Below, piece after piece: positions 11,067 to 21,554 of a DNA stretch of 64,000 nt. The notes under the pieces are model-generated. The model had not been told where the DNA came from. It did not search any database and was given only the letters and a program-made list of their open reading frames with translations. The first letter of the stretch is position 1. The number at the start of each line of letters is the position of its first letter. Source of the stretch: Physcomitrium patens (Eukaryota; Streptophyta; Bryopsida; Funariales; Funariaceae); assembly GCF_000002425.4 (NCBI RefSeq), contig NC_037261.1:4428082-4492081 (forward strand), in the 5' to 3' direction. Both the position numbers and the translations under genes were made by a program.

Positions 11067-12950
11067 TCAATGCTTTCGAGTATAATGGCTCAAAGTTTCC
11101 ATTTCCTTGTTACTAGAATCTTCGAAACGTACTCGCTGATTATACCCATTCTTTTCATTTGTTGGTTGCTTGTAACCAATATCAACCTCTTCTTCATCTC
11201 TACATATTCTTGCGTCAATAGCATGACTCATTCCAGTTTTACTCATTAATTACCTCTTCCGCTTAATGATGTCAATGATAACATCATGAAACTCCTTCTT
11301 TGCAATTCCCAAGACTTCTTTCAATGTGAATTCCACCTTAGCGTTTAATATACGTTCTTCCAACACCCCTTTCAAATTTGTTGCCGCTTCAATATCAGAA
11401 AGTAGCTTATAAGCAATTGATTTGCCCTTATCTTTTGTCTCCGTTGTTTTTTCTCCCAATGATGCTGAGGTATCCTTTATAGGCAATTCTTGTGAAGCTG
11501 CCTTCCGAGCCTTGTCTCCTCGAGTTTGCCTCTTAAAAGAATTTCCTTCTCTAGTATCATCAAAATTTCCTCGTCTTTTTTCTTCCATCAAAGCTTCATG
11601 TTGGCTCTTAGCAATATATGCATGAACTGAAAGAGACTCAACAGGATCCTCCCAACCTGTTCTTCCTCGTATTGTAGCTGCAGTTCTCAATAACGCTTCT
11701 CGAGGTAATTTCCCTTCTTGCATTGTAGAAACGGCAGAAGCCCAAAACTCACTAGTTTCCGTACTTCCACCAATTTCATCATCTACTCTAGCACCATAAC
11801 TTGCACTTTCTCGTGCTACTGTTTCATGCCCTTTTAAGTAATCTTGAACCAATGCTCTCATTCCTCCCTTGCCAAAATTGGTTTGAAGAAGATCCTTCCT
11901 ATCTTTCAATGCTATCTTCCCATCTTTCCAGCAAATAATTCCCTGCCGTATCATATTATTAAATTCATTGTAATCTTTTTTAGTGTGTGAAGCATCATCA
12001 CACCAAATGCATCTTTGTACATATCCTTGTTTTGAAACATTCTTCGAATTGTTTATAGAAGTATTCTCTTCAAGTCTTGTCAATTTGATTTGAAGATCTC
12101 ACATTCCTCGTATAATTTCTTCCATATCCATATCTGCTTTCTTTGACAAGGATGTCGAAGGTTGAACTGTAGGCATTGTCGGTGGTGTTGTACGTACTGG
12201 AGCTTTGGGTGCTTGTACTGTTTTCGGAATATTGCTCCTATCCTTCCTCCTTTCTTTTTTTGTAAGCAACTCCACCGCATCTTCAACGTTCTTCCACTTC
12301 GTTGTCAATCCTTCATCTTCTTCTTTGTCTTCAAGAAGGGGTTCTAATTTCTCTTGTAATTCTCCATCAGCAGCTTGAAGAAATAGATCAACTTTGTTCG
12401 GCTCCAATGTCAATTTTTCTACCTTCGATAATTGAGAGTACTGCCTCTCAAATTCCCTTAGTAGCTCTGTTGCTTGCAAATTCTTATTGGGCCGTTCAAT
12501 CCATCCCAGAAACAGCTTCTTAGTAACGCGATCAGCATCTTTCAAGAAATATTCGTCTTTCAATGCATGTGAAAAATCCTCCCATGAATTCCCACAACGA
12601 TCCGTAATCGATGTAATGTGGTCCCTTATCTCCGGTGTCGTGGCAAGTCCAAATAGTGCAACCATTTTCTTCTCAGAAACCCGATTTAATTCCATTTCAC
12701 AAACATAACATCTTAAATACCTTGAAATATTCCTCCCATCAAATTGATCAATTTTATTGACCACTGCTTGTAATGCTTTGGTTGCCAAAGCTTCCTTTCG
12801 ATCATTGCTTTACTGTTGCTGCATTGACAATGAGAAGGCTTGAAACAAACTAGCAATAGACGGATCCATGTGCATACCTTGTCCTTTAGAAGACTCCCCA
12901 CCAAAAACTTCTCCCAAAAATCCTTCAAAATTTTTATTTTTGTTTTCCAT
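11067..12950 (-). pseudogene. A1 gag
   Basis: Capsid-nucleocapsid frame starting at ATG 12,950 (MENKNKNFEGFLGE), about 50 nt after the primer site. Stops interrupt it near 12,808 (CAA to TAA), at 12,097-12,099 and at 11,250-11,252. All fragments share one frame. The capsid part contains IDQFDGRNISRYLRCYVCEM and FLGWIERPNKNLQATELL. The zinc knuckle near residue 315 reads CIWCDDASHTKKDY: the last Cys of CX2CX4HX4C has become Tyr in this copy, whereas A3 and A4 keep it. It ends KH at TGA 11,067-11,069, which A2 and A4 share; protease follows in frame. Confidence 0.85.
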
Positions 12951-12999
12951 AAAAATAAAGATAAAATCAACCGAAATCCAATACCTTCTACCTCAAGCT

Positions 13000-13017
13000 T
13001 TCACGTCGGGTTCACCA
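13000..13017 (-). other. A1 primer-binding site, tRNA-Trp
   Basis: In element sense TGGTGAACCCGACGTGAA, four nucleotides after the 5' LTR. From memory this is an 18-nt perfect complement of the 3' end of plant cytosolic tRNA-Trp(CCA). The same site is at 25,677-25,694 (A4) and, with one change, at 18,406-18,423 (A3). Confidence 0.85.
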
Positions 13018-13021
13018 CTTA

Positions 13022-14238
13022 TGTCGTATTACGTGCTTTCCTGCTCGAGAACGCGCCGGGCGTCTGGCTGTAGAAGGTAGTATGGAGATTCGCCGATAGT
13101 CAAGCAGTCTATCAGTTTTTACTGCTGGAATATAAACGACTGCAAGAATACACCGTAAATCTTTACTGATGCCCTTCGACTGCTTGTCGAAGTCCTTTTT
13201 TTGCCCCAGCCGGTAGATCTCAAGACTTTACAGAGAACCCTGAACAACCAAAACTGTTAATCTTCAATACCCCTTTGTACTTACGATCTTGTATCCACTG
13301 ACTGTCCTGTTAGATTAACCCAATAAATTTCGCATACTCAATCCTATAGACACCCCTTTAATCCTTCAATCATAGACATAACTCAATTTTACAAAACAGT
13401 CAAGAGTATTCAAACCCACTTCATTTAAAAATCCCGATTCACCATTACAACACTAACTTCAGTAGCGATTGCCTCAGTCGTCCCAAAACTCTACGAAGAA
13501 GAAAAATCCAAATTTTATGTCTTTCCTTCCCCGACCCGAAGAATGAAGCTCCTCTCTCTAATTCCCCTGATCTTCTCTAACCTTATCCTTTGAATTTCTT
13601 CAATCTTCCGTCTTAGATCCAGAATTGGCTCCCACCTCAAGCTTGGATCCGAAATTGGCTCTCGCCGCCAAGCTTTCTCCTCTGTTTTTACCTTTAAGAA
13701 ATCCATTTACCAAAAACAACGTTCCCTGAAACGGCACAGAGAACAGGACAGCCTGAAACAGAATCGAACTCTGTAATCGGGACCACATTGAGTCGACCGA
13801 CCAATTTAGGTCCTATATTGGGAAAGATGCCCATAGTAACCTGGATGTTCCCGTAATTGGGTCAAATTGGTCCTCGCGTCAAATTGGCTAAGACCCGTAG
13901 TAAGACCTGGATTTCCCGTAATTAGACTGCATTGGGTTGACCGGCCAATTCAAGTCTCATATTGGATAAGAGAACCCGGATTGGATTATCGAAATTGGAT
14001 CCAATTGGCTCCTCGAACCCGTCGTGTGAATTGGTCCTTCTCTTCCTACTGACTCCCGTTATTGGAATCGAACGGAGCATTTCAGTATGCCCCGACTGAC
14101 TGTAACGGAGTGACTGAACCTGACCACTCAATATTTGTACTGGAGTTGGTTGATGCTCTCAATATTCGAGGTAACTGAATATTAATAAAATTCCCCTTTC
14201 TTTTTATTTTCACTGTATACTCGTGTTACAACACGACA
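13022..14238 (-). repeat. A1 5' LTR (innermost, full unit)
   Basis: 1,217 bp from TGTCGTATTACG (13,022) to ACGACA (14,238), reading the plus strand. It lacks some blocks present in the 3' LTR, so the two are not simple equals. The element-sense first 134 bp of this unit (14,105-14,238) are then repeated outward. Confidence 0.88.
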
Positions 14239-14506
14239 ACGGAGTGACTGAACCTGACCACTCAGTATTTGTACTGGAGTTGGTTGATGCTCCCAATATT
14301 CGAGGTAACTGAATATTAATAAAATTTCCCTTTCTTTTTATTTTCACTGTATACTCGTGTTACAACACGACAACGGAGTGACTGAACCTGACCACTCAGT
14401 ATTTGTACTGGAGTTGGTTGATGCTCCCAATATTCGAGGTAACTGAATATTAATAAAATTTCCCTTTCTTTTTATTTTCACTGTATACTCGTGTTACAAC
14501 ACGACA
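14105..14506 (-). repeat. Three head-to-tail copies of the first 134 bp of the A LTR
   Basis: Units at 14,105-14,238, 14,239-14,372 and 14,373-14,506, each exactly 134 bp and almost identical. The first is the proper start of the A1 5' LTR. In element sense every unit starts at LTR nucleotide 1 (TGTCGTG...) and stops at the same internal point (...ACTCCGT). The array is therefore extra LTR 5' ends added outside a normal LTR. Confidence 0.95.
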
Positions 14507-14882
14507 GCGTCAGACTGGCTAAGGCCCGTAGTAAGACCTAGATTTTCCCGTAACTAGACTGCATTGGGTTGCCCCACCAATACAGGTCTCATATTGAGTA
14601 AGAGGACCTGGATTGGATTCTCAAAATTGGATCCAATTGGCTCTTCAAACCCGTCGTGTGAATTGGTCCTTCTCATCCTGCTAACTCCCGTTATTAGAAT
14701 CGAACGGAGCATTTCACTATGCCCCGGCTGACTGTAACGGGGTGACTGAATCTGACCACTCAGTATTTGCGCTGGAGTTGGTCGATGCTCCCAATATTCG
14801 AGGTAACTGAATATTAATAAAATTCTCCTTCTTTTTTTTTTCTTTTTTTTATTTTCACTGTATCTCGTGTTACAACACGACA
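14507..14882 (-). repeat. Outermost truncated A LTR start (376 bp)
   Basis: Corresponds to the stretch of the A1 3' LTR from about 6,677 to 7,039, that is, the first ~370 nt of an LTR in element sense. It is joined to the 134-bp array at 14,506. Outside it, from 14,883, A2 RT sequence begins without any LTR remainder. Confidence 0.85.
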
Positions 14883-15702
14883 CCATAAACCATCAATTAG
14901 AATACGGCGCAAATGAAGGTTCTAATATTTTCATCTTTATCTTTTCTTTCAATAGTTCCACCAATTTAAGTAAATGTGCCCTCGGTACTAGAATTGGTCT
15001 TAGATTCTAAGGTACATGCGGTACAGTGAAGATAACCATAGGTGTTATAATATTTGGATCCACACACCCAATTTCATGAGATTCGAAGGCAAACGATCTA
15101 CCTTGTTTACCCAACATCTTTTTGAAGCAAGTAATTTCCTCCGGCAATAAAGAACCATCAGAACCAATCTTCAATTCTTCAAAAGTCTCTTCAGTAAATT
15201 GATGTCCAATACTCATTGGATCTCTTAAACTTGCTTCTTTTGATGCTTCTTCCATTTGTTCTTTAGAATCCTCTGGTAATGGTCCGGCAACAGGCTTTAC
15301 CTTCTTATCTGCCGTTTTATATCTCGTCTCTACTGTGACTTCTGGTGCTTGAAAAGATTCAAGCATGGTATAAACCTCTCTCGAATGAATCTCAACAATC
15401 TTATCGTTATCTCCTAACCCAATAGATGTAATCAATTCCAATGAATCTTCCAGCCCATTATCTTCATAAACACCCAAAATCCTCTCATCATCTTGCAATG
15501 TACCTATCTTGCGTAACTGTCCTTCAATATCATATAATCTTTTTCTTTCTTTTCTTTTAAAATCATCAACTTTCTTATACATAATATTTCCATTCTCCAA
15601 TATACCAATAAAACTCGCATCAAAGGCACCTTCATCTCGCGAGAGTACCTCCTCTTTTGTACCTCCATAATCTCACTTTACAGTGGTACCTCCCCAAAAT
15701 CC
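14883..15702 (-). pseudogene. A2 RT N-terminal fragment
   Basis: Starts like A1 pol, with ENGNIMYKKVDDFKRK and then GQLRKIGTLQDDERILG, and is open for about 197 codons. It stops at a TAG in place of the Trp of VPWNLRP. Continuation to SRWFTV is visible up to 14,883, where the sequence ends. It lacks all catalytic Asp residues. The -1 overlap with protease is as in A1 and A4. Confidence 0.85.
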
Positions 15703-16166
15703 TTAAATCCTTCAACAATCTTTGGCAATGGTTTCTCCCTCAACCTATCTCGATTCCGTTCATGGTTTGGAGGTACTGTTAGAAATTGTACAACTTTCCT
15801 CCCATCTTCGCTCCGTACCCTTGCATAAGTAGAACCATCGTCAAGTACCTTTGTTTCCATCCGTGTTGCCGTGATATAAGGTTGTCCTAAAATCAACGGA
15901 TAAGACGTTGTATCTTGAACGAAGAAATGTTGCTCCGTCGCAACATCCCCAATCCGAATTTTGACATCTGGACAAGCTCCATATAATTCACCCCATGTGT
16001 TATTAGCTGCTCGTATTGCCCATCCATGTTCCATATCAATTGGCCATTTTTTCTTCTTATAAAGATCTTTAGACATGAGATTTATTTCAAAACCATGGTC
16101 CACCAAGGCAACTATTGGTTCTTCTATATCTCCTACCTTCACCAATACCTCAGTAGTTGCCCTTGC
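15678..16166 (-). CDS. A2 protease domain (DHG)
   Basis: Uninterrupted protease domain, almost identical to that of A1, with ALVDHGFEINLMS and YPLILGQPYI. It lies behind the shared gag TGA and ends at the same TAA position. It is kept only as part of a fragment without gag start or RT core, so it cannot act in the usual polyprotein. Confidence 0.8.
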   Translation of the reverse strand, partial: ARATTEVLVKVGDIEEPIVALVDHGFEINLMSKDLYKKKKWPIDMEHGWAIRAANNTWGELYGACPDVKIRIGDVATEQHFFVQDTTSYPLILGQPYITATRMETKVLDDGSTYARVRSEDGRKVVQFLTVPPNHERNRDRLREKPLPKIVEGFKDFGEVPL

Positions 16167-16550
16167 TCAATGCTTTCGAGTATAATGGCTCAAAGTTTCC
16201 ATTTCCTTGTTACTAGAATCTTCGAAATGTACTCGCTGATTATACCCATTCTTTTCATTTGTTGGTTGCTTGTAACCAATATCAACCTCTTCTTCATCTC
16301 TACATATTCTTGCATCAATAGCATGACTCATTCCAATTTCGCCCATTAATTGCATCTTTCGCTTAATGCTGTCAATGATAACATCATGAAACTCCTTCTT
16401 TGCAATTCCTAAGGTAAAAGGATCTCTTAAGATAAAAACGGTGGGAGAAAGCTCTGACGATGAGAGCCAATTTCGGATCCAAGCTCTAACGGAGGGAGCC
16501 AATTCCGGATCCAAGATGGAAGATTGAAAAAATTCAGATGAGAAGGTCAA
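16167..16550 (-). pseudogene. A2 gag C terminus fused to antisense LTR sequence
   Basis: A 127-codon frame whose last 80 or so codons are the end of A gag (EFHDVIIDSIKRK ... SHYTRKH). Its first 40 or so are read from the antisense strand of an A LTR lying in the opposite orientation (16,413-16,550). The join is at 16,412/16,413. The fusion frame is a by-product of the rearrangement. There is no reason to think it is expressed. Confidence 0.75.
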
Positions 16551-18401
16551 GGGGGAATAAGTTTTGGGAGAGTTTTGAAGGATGAGAGAGAGCTAGCTTC
16601 ATGCTTCGAGTGGGGAAAAAAGACAGAGAATTGGGTTTTTTTTTCTTCATAGGGTTTTGGGAAGACTGAGGCAATCGTTGCTGAAATCAGTGTTGTAATA
16701 GTGAATTGGGATTTTTAATGAAGTGGGTTTGATTATTCTTGACTGTTTTATGAAATCGAGTTACGTCTATGATGAAGAATTAAAAGGGTGTCTATAGGAT
16801 TGAGTATGCAGAGTGAATGAAATTTATTAGGTTAATATAAAGAGACAGTCAGTGGATACAAGATCGTGAGTATAAAGTGGTATCGAAGATTAGCAGTTTG
16901 GGTTGTTCGGGATTCTCTGTAATGTCTAGAGACCTACCGATGTCGTATTACGTGCTTTCCTGCTCGAGAATGCGCCGGGCGTCTGGTTGTAGAAGGTAGT
17001 ATGGAGATTCACCGATAGTCAAGCAGTCTATCAGTTTTGACTGCTGGAATATAAACGACTGCAATAATATACCGTAAATCTATACGGATGCTCTTCGACT
17101 GCTTGTCGAAGTCCTTTTTGCCCCAGCCGGTAGGTCTCTAGACGTTACAGAGAATCTCGAACAACCCAAACTGTTAATCTTCAATACCGCTTTGTACTTA
17201 CGATCTTATATCCACTGACTGTCTTGTTAGATTAACCCAATAAATTTCATTCACTCCGCATACTCAATTCTATAGACACCCTTTTAATCCTTCAATCACA
17301 GACGTAACTCGATTTCACAAAACAGTCAAGAGTATTCAAACCCACTTCATTAAAAATCCCGATTCACCATTATAATACTGACTTCAGCAGCGATTGCCTC
17401 AATCTTCCCAAAACTCTACGAAGAAGAAAAATCCAAATTCTATGTCTTTCCTTCCCCGACCCGAAGCATGAAGCTCCTCTTCTCTAATCCCCTTGATCTT
17501 CAAAAACCTCCAATGAAAACCGAACTAGTAACCTTGCAAAAGCTTGAAACTAGCTCCCCCCGATTCCCAGAGAAAAAAAAAAAAACCCCCCTTTCAAAAC
17601 TATATCCCCCCTAACCTTATCCTCTGAATTTCTTCAATCTTCTGTCTTAGATCCGGAATTGGCTCCCACCGTCAAGCTTGGATCTAAAATTGGCTCTCGC
17701 TGTCAGAGCTTTCTCCTCCGTTTTTACCTATAAGAGATCCATTTACCGAAAACAACATTCCTTGAAACGGCACAGAGAACAAGACAGCCCGAAACAGAAT
17801 CGAAACCCCGTAATCAGGACCACATTGAGTCGCCCGACCAATTCAGGTTCCATATTGGATAAGATACCCGTAATAACCTGGATGTTCCCGTAATTAGATT
17901 GCATTGGGTTGATCAGCCAATTCAGGTCTCATATTGGGTAAGAGGACCCGAATTGGATTCTCGAAATTGGATTCAATTGGCTCTTCGAATCCGTCGTGTG
18001 AATTGGTCCTTCTCTTCCTGCTGACTCCCGTTATTGGAATTGAATGGAGCATTTCAGTATGCCCCGAATGACTATAACGGGGTGACTGAACCTGGCCACT
18101 CAGTATTTGTACAGGAGTTGGTCGATGCTCCCAATATTCGAGGTAACTGAATATTAATAAAATTCCCCTTTCTTTTTATTTTCACTGTATACTCGTGTTA
18201 CAACACGACACCGACTCGGACAAAAAGGACTTCGGCGAGCAGTCAAAGGGCATCCGTATAGATTTGCGATGCATTCTTGCAGTCATTTATATTCCAACAG
18301 TCAAAAACTGAAAGACTGCTTGACTATTGGCGAATCTCCATATTACCTTCGACAGCTAGACGCCCGGCGCATTCTCGAGCAGGAAAGCACGTAATACGAC
18401 A
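16413..18401 (+). repeat. A3 5' LTR, truncated and split by A5
   Basis: Segments 16,413-16,940 and 18,211-18,401 together are the 3' half or more of an A LTR in plus orientation, ending GTAATACGACA. The first several hundred nt are missing. It starts within the GGTAAAAGGATCTCTTAA block, joined to A2 gag. The solo LTR A5 splits it with a TSD of CCGA. Confidence 0.88.
16941..18210 (-). mobile_element. A5: solo LTR of family A, inserted head-on in the A3 LTR
   Basis: A complete 1,270-bp A LTR, TGTCGTATTACG...AACACGACA on the plus strand. It is flanked by CCGA at 16,937-16,940 and 18,211-18,214. Removing it and one CCGA restores GACCTACCGACT, the continuous A LTR sequence. No internal region is present, so it formed by LTR-LTR recombination after insertion. 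This is one of two clean cases showing that the family makes 4-bp duplications. Confidence 0.92.
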
Positions 18402-18405
18402 TAAG

Positions 18406-18423
18406 TGGTGAATCCGACGTGAA
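18406..18423 (+). other. A3 primer-binding site, tRNA-Trp
   Basis: TGGTGAATCCGACGTGAA, one C-to-T change from the A1/A4 site, four nucleotides after the LTR end. Confidence 0.8.
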
Positions 18424-18471
18424 AGCTTGAGGTAGAAGGTATTGGATTTTGGTTGATTTTATCTTTATTTT

Positions 18472-20355
18472 ATGGAAAACGAAAATAAAAATTTTGAAGT
18501 ATTTTTGGGAGAAGTTTCTAGTGGGGATTCTTCTAAACGATAAGGTATGCACATGGATCCGTCTATTGCTAGTATGTTTCAAGCCTTCTCATTATCAATG
18601 CAGCAACAGAAAAGCAATGATCGAAAGGAAGCTTTGGCAACCAAAGCATTGCAAGTAGTGGTCAATAAAATTGATCAATTTGATGGGAGGAATATTTCAA
18701 GGTATTTAAGATGTTATGTTTGTGAAATGGAATTAAATCGGGTTTCTGAGAAGAAAATGGTTGAATTATTTGGACTTGCCACGATACTAGAGATAAGAGA
18801 CCACATTACATCGATTACGGATTGTTATGGAAATTCATGGGGGGTTTTTTCACATACATTGAAAGACGAATATTTCTTGGAAGATGCTGATCGCGTTACT
18901 AAGAAGCTATTTCTGGAATGGATTGAACGGCCCAATAAGAATTTGCAAGCAACAGAGCAACTAAGGGAATTTGAGAGGCAGTACTCTCAATTATCAAAGG
19001 TAGAAAAATTGACATTGGAGCCGAACAAAGTTGATCTATTTCTTCAAGCTGCTGATGGAGAATTGCAAGGAAAATTAGAAATTCTTCTTGAAGATAAAGA
19101 AGAAGATGAAGGATTGACAACAAAGTGGAAGAACGTTGAAGATGCGGTGGGGTTGCTTACAAAAAAAGAAAGGAGGAAGGATAGGAGCAATATTCCGAAA
19201 CAAGTACAAGCACCCAAAGCTCCAGTACGTACAACACCACCAACAATGCCTACAGTTCAACCTTCGACATCCTTATCAAAGAAAGCAGATATGGGTATGG
19301 AAGAAATTATACGAGGAATGCAAGATCTTCAAATCAAGTTGGCAAGACTTGAAGAGAATACTTCTATAAACAATTCGAAGAATGTTTCAAAACAAGGATA
19401 TGTACAAAGATGCATTTGGTGTGATGACGCTTCACACACTAGAAAAGATTGCGATGAATTTAATAATATGATACGGCAGGGAATTATTTGCTGGAAAGAT
19501 GAAAAGATAGCATTGAAAGATAGGAAGGATCTTCTTCAAACCAATTTTGGCAAAAGAGAAATGAGAGCATTGGTTTAAGATTACCTAAAATAGTATGAAA
19601 CAGCAGCACGAGAAAGTACAAGTTATGGTGCTAGAGTAGATGATGAAATTAGTGGAAGTACGAAAACTAGTGAGTTTTGGGCTTCTATCGTTTCTACAAT
19701 GCAAGAAGGGAAATTACCTCGAGAAGCGTTATTGAGGACTGCAGCTACAATACGAGGTAGAACAGGTTGGGAGGATCCTGTTGAGTCTCTTTCAGTTCAT
19801 GCATATATTGCTAAGAGCCAACATGAAGCTTTGATGGAAGAAAAAAGACGAGGAAATTTTGATGATACTAGAGAAGGAAATTCTTCTAAGAGGCAAACTC
19901 GAGGAGACAAGTCTCGAAAGGTAGCTTCACAAGAATTGCCTGTAAAAGATACCTTAGCATCATTGGGAGAAAAAACAAAGGAGACAAAAGATAAAGGCAA
20001 ATCAATTGCTTATAAGCTACTTTTTGATATTGAAGCGGCAACAAATTTGAAAGGGGTGTTGGAAGAACGTATATTAAACGCTAAGGTGGAATTCACATTG
20101 AAAGAAGTCTTCGGAATTACAAAGAAGGAGTTTCATGATGTTATCATTGACATCATTAAGCGGAAGAGGCAATTAATGACGAAACTGGAATGAGTCATGC
20201 TATTGATGCAAGAATATATAGAGATGAAGAAAAGGTTGATATTGGTTACAAGCAACCAACAAATGAAAAGAATGGGTATAATCAACGAGTACGTTTCGAA
20301 GATTATAGTGATAAGGAAATGGAAACTTTGAGCCATTATACTCAAAAGCATAAGG
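18472..20355 (+). pseudogene. A3 gag
   Basis: Starts MENENKNFEVFLGE at 18,472. A TAA replaces Gln at 18,541-18,543. The longest open part is 18,547-19,578, with stops after RALV and again shortly downstream. It then reopens (MQEGKLPREALLRTAAT). A one-base deletion near 20,175 shifts the frame before MSHAIDARIYRD. The zinc knuckle CIWCDDASHTRKDC is intact. At the gag-protease boundary it reads QKHKARATTEV, with AAG where A1, A2 and A4 have TGA, so here gag and protease would be one frame without a stop. Confidence 0.85.
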
Positions 20356-20790
20356 CAAGGGCAACTACTGAGGTATTCGTGAAAATAAGAGATATAGATG
20401 AATTAATTGTTGCTTTAGTCGACCATGGTTATGAAATAAATCTCATGTCTAAAGATCTTTATAAGAAGTAAAAATGGCCAATTGATATGGAACATGGATG
20501 GGCAATACGAACAGCTAATAACACACGTGGCGAATTATATGGAGCTTGTCCAGATGTCAAAATTCGGATTGGGGATGTTGCGAAGGAGCAACATTTCTTG
20601 TTCAAGATACAACGTCTTATCCGTTGATTTTAGGACAACCTTATATTATGGCAACACAGATGGAAACAAAAGTACTTGCCGATGGTTTTGCTTATGCAAG
20701 GGTACATAGCGAGGATGGGAGGAAAGGTGTACAATTTCTAACAGTACCTCCTAACCATGAACGGAATCGAGATAGGTTGAGGGAGAAACC
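20356..20790 (+). pseudogene. A3 protease, 5' part, cut by B1
   Basis: Contains ALVDHGYEINLMS, then a stop after DLYKK (20,469-20,471) and a one-base shift near 20,600. The remaining frame reads YPLILGQPYIMATQME up to DRLREK. B1 enters at 20,791. The domain resumes at 36,424 with PLPKIVEGF and ends at the family TAA near 36,480. Confidence 0.85.
20786..20790. repeat. Target-site duplication of B1, left copy (AAACC)
   Basis: AAACC precedes the B1 5' LTR and occurs again at 36,424-36,428 after the 3' LTR. Joining the flanks gives the uninterrupted A protease sequence for LREKPLPKIV seen in A1, A2 and A4. Confidence 0.93.
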
Positions 20791-21343
20791 GGTCACGGCC
20801 ATAATCATAAAAGCTAATAATTATATATAGAAATAGGTAGAATTAAGTAAAAGTAGATAAAAATAAGTTAATTATATAATATTTAATATAAAAGCTTCCT
20901 AGAAACTTCCTAGACGCTGCTTTGACTTCATATATGTCTTTAATTGACTTTTTGGATTAGAAACGTGGTCAACAAGTTGGCCATGTGCCACACATGTTGT
21001 TAGCTTGAAGATCAAGCTAACTATGTGGCCCACACGTAGAAAAACTTGCCTTGTAAGTCAAGGCATGTGCCCTACAAAGTCAACACATATTGGAGGTCCT
21101 ATAGAACGTCGCCACGTAGCTCTTACTTAGATAGTATATATAGAGACAAGAGTGAAGGCTTCTTCACTCTTATCAACTCCTTTCTTGCTTCCAGTCTAGT
21201 TTCAAGGGTCTCTAGTTGTCTTGTCTTTTGGCAATAGCCATTCCAGTTTCCTTTTAATATACATACTTATTTATATTTTGACTTATTATATCGAGATAGC
21301 CTTTTTGTGTATATTTTCTCTCATCGAGTCTTTGTCCTTGACA
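20791..21343 (+). repeat. B1 5' LTR
   Basis: 553 bp; it should start TGTCACGGCC, but its first T is G here (GGTCACGGCC). It ends CCTTGACA, giving a 5-bp terminal inverted repeat TGTCA/TGACA in the intact form. The upstream half has a perfect 10-bp stem hairpin at 20,999-21,021 and a GCCACGTAG box near 21,111. A TATATATA at about 21,135-21,142 is the best promoter candidate, followed by GAGTGAAGGCTTCTTCACTC, a second small hairpin where the RNA would start. Confidence 0.92.
21135..21142 (+). promoter_or_regulatory. Candidate TATA box of the B1 LTR
   Basis: TATATATA in GTATATATAGAGACAAG, conserved in the 3' LTR at about 36,215-36,222. A short inverted repeat about 10 nt downstream may mark the RNA 5' end. 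Position and sequence only; the start site is not shown. Confidence 0.5.
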
Positions 21344-21366
21344 GATTGACAAGAGTACACTTACAA

Positions 21367-21375
21367 TATCAGTGC
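21367..21375 (+). other. Possible B1 primer site (weak)
   Basis: TATCAGTGC is one change from TATCAGAGC, the core of the initiator-Met primer site of many chromoviruses. It lies 23 nt downstream of the LTR and lacks the leading TGG. No better tRNA complement is visible next to the LTR. Self-priming, as in Tf1/sushi elements, is the alternative. Confidence 0.3.
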
Positions 21376-21554
21376 TTTGTTTTTCTTGAGCAAGAGTGGA
21401 TTACCTCTTTCTCTTGACAAGACATAAGCGTATTAGAAGTTTGCAGATTACCCACTTCTAAACTGATATTGTTCTTAGTATCTTCTTTGTTATCAAGTCT
21501 TTCTTTTCTTTTGTCTTGAGTAGTATCAAACAAATTTTTCTTCTTAGTGTCATT

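Larger units (their letters stand above)
5708..14882 (-). mobile_element. Element A1: family A Ty3/gypsy retrotransposon, possibly a recombinant
   Basis: Minus-strand A element: 3' LTR 5,708-7,039, integrase, RT-RNase H, protease, gag, tRNA-Trp primer site 13,000-13,017, 5' LTR from 13,022. The 5' side ends in a chain of truncated LTR starts up to 14,882. Its RT-RNase H frame is the only uninterrupted one among the A copies. The two outer flanks do not match as a TSD: CTGT lies before 5,708 and CCAT follows 14,882. The left flank is C integrase and the right flank is RT of another A copy (A2). I infer that A1 combines the 3' half of one insertion and the 5' half of another, which would also explain the loss of C pol. 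Confidence 0.85.
14883..16412 (-). mobile_element. A2: internal fragment of a family A element
   Basis: A 1.53-kb piece of a minus-strand A element covering the start of RT, all of protease and the last part of gag. It corresponds to about 9,785-11,318 of A1 and is very similar to it. Both LTRs are absent. It abuts the truncated LTR of A1 on the left and a plus-strand A LTR at 16,413 on the right, so both ends are rearrangement breakpoints and not insertion ends. Confidence 0.88.

Noticed and set aside
10926-11249. 107-codon hydrophobic plus-strand ORF (also at 16,026-16,349 and antisense at 27,446-27,769), looking like a membrane protein
   Set aside because: It is the antisense shadow of the A gag-protease region and recurs only because that region recurs. 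The hydrophobicity follows from Lys/Glu/Asp-rich codons on the other strand.
14105-14506. Regular 134-bp direct repeats as a CRISPR or satellite array
   Set aside because: Units are adjacent without spacers and are identical to the start of the A LTR. They are duplicated LTR ends in a plant genome.
5708-14882. Fungal contamination as the source of family A
   Set aside because: Its copies are interleaved with C and B elements at several levels with exact TSDs, and its primer site fits plant tRNA-Trp, so it resides in this genome.
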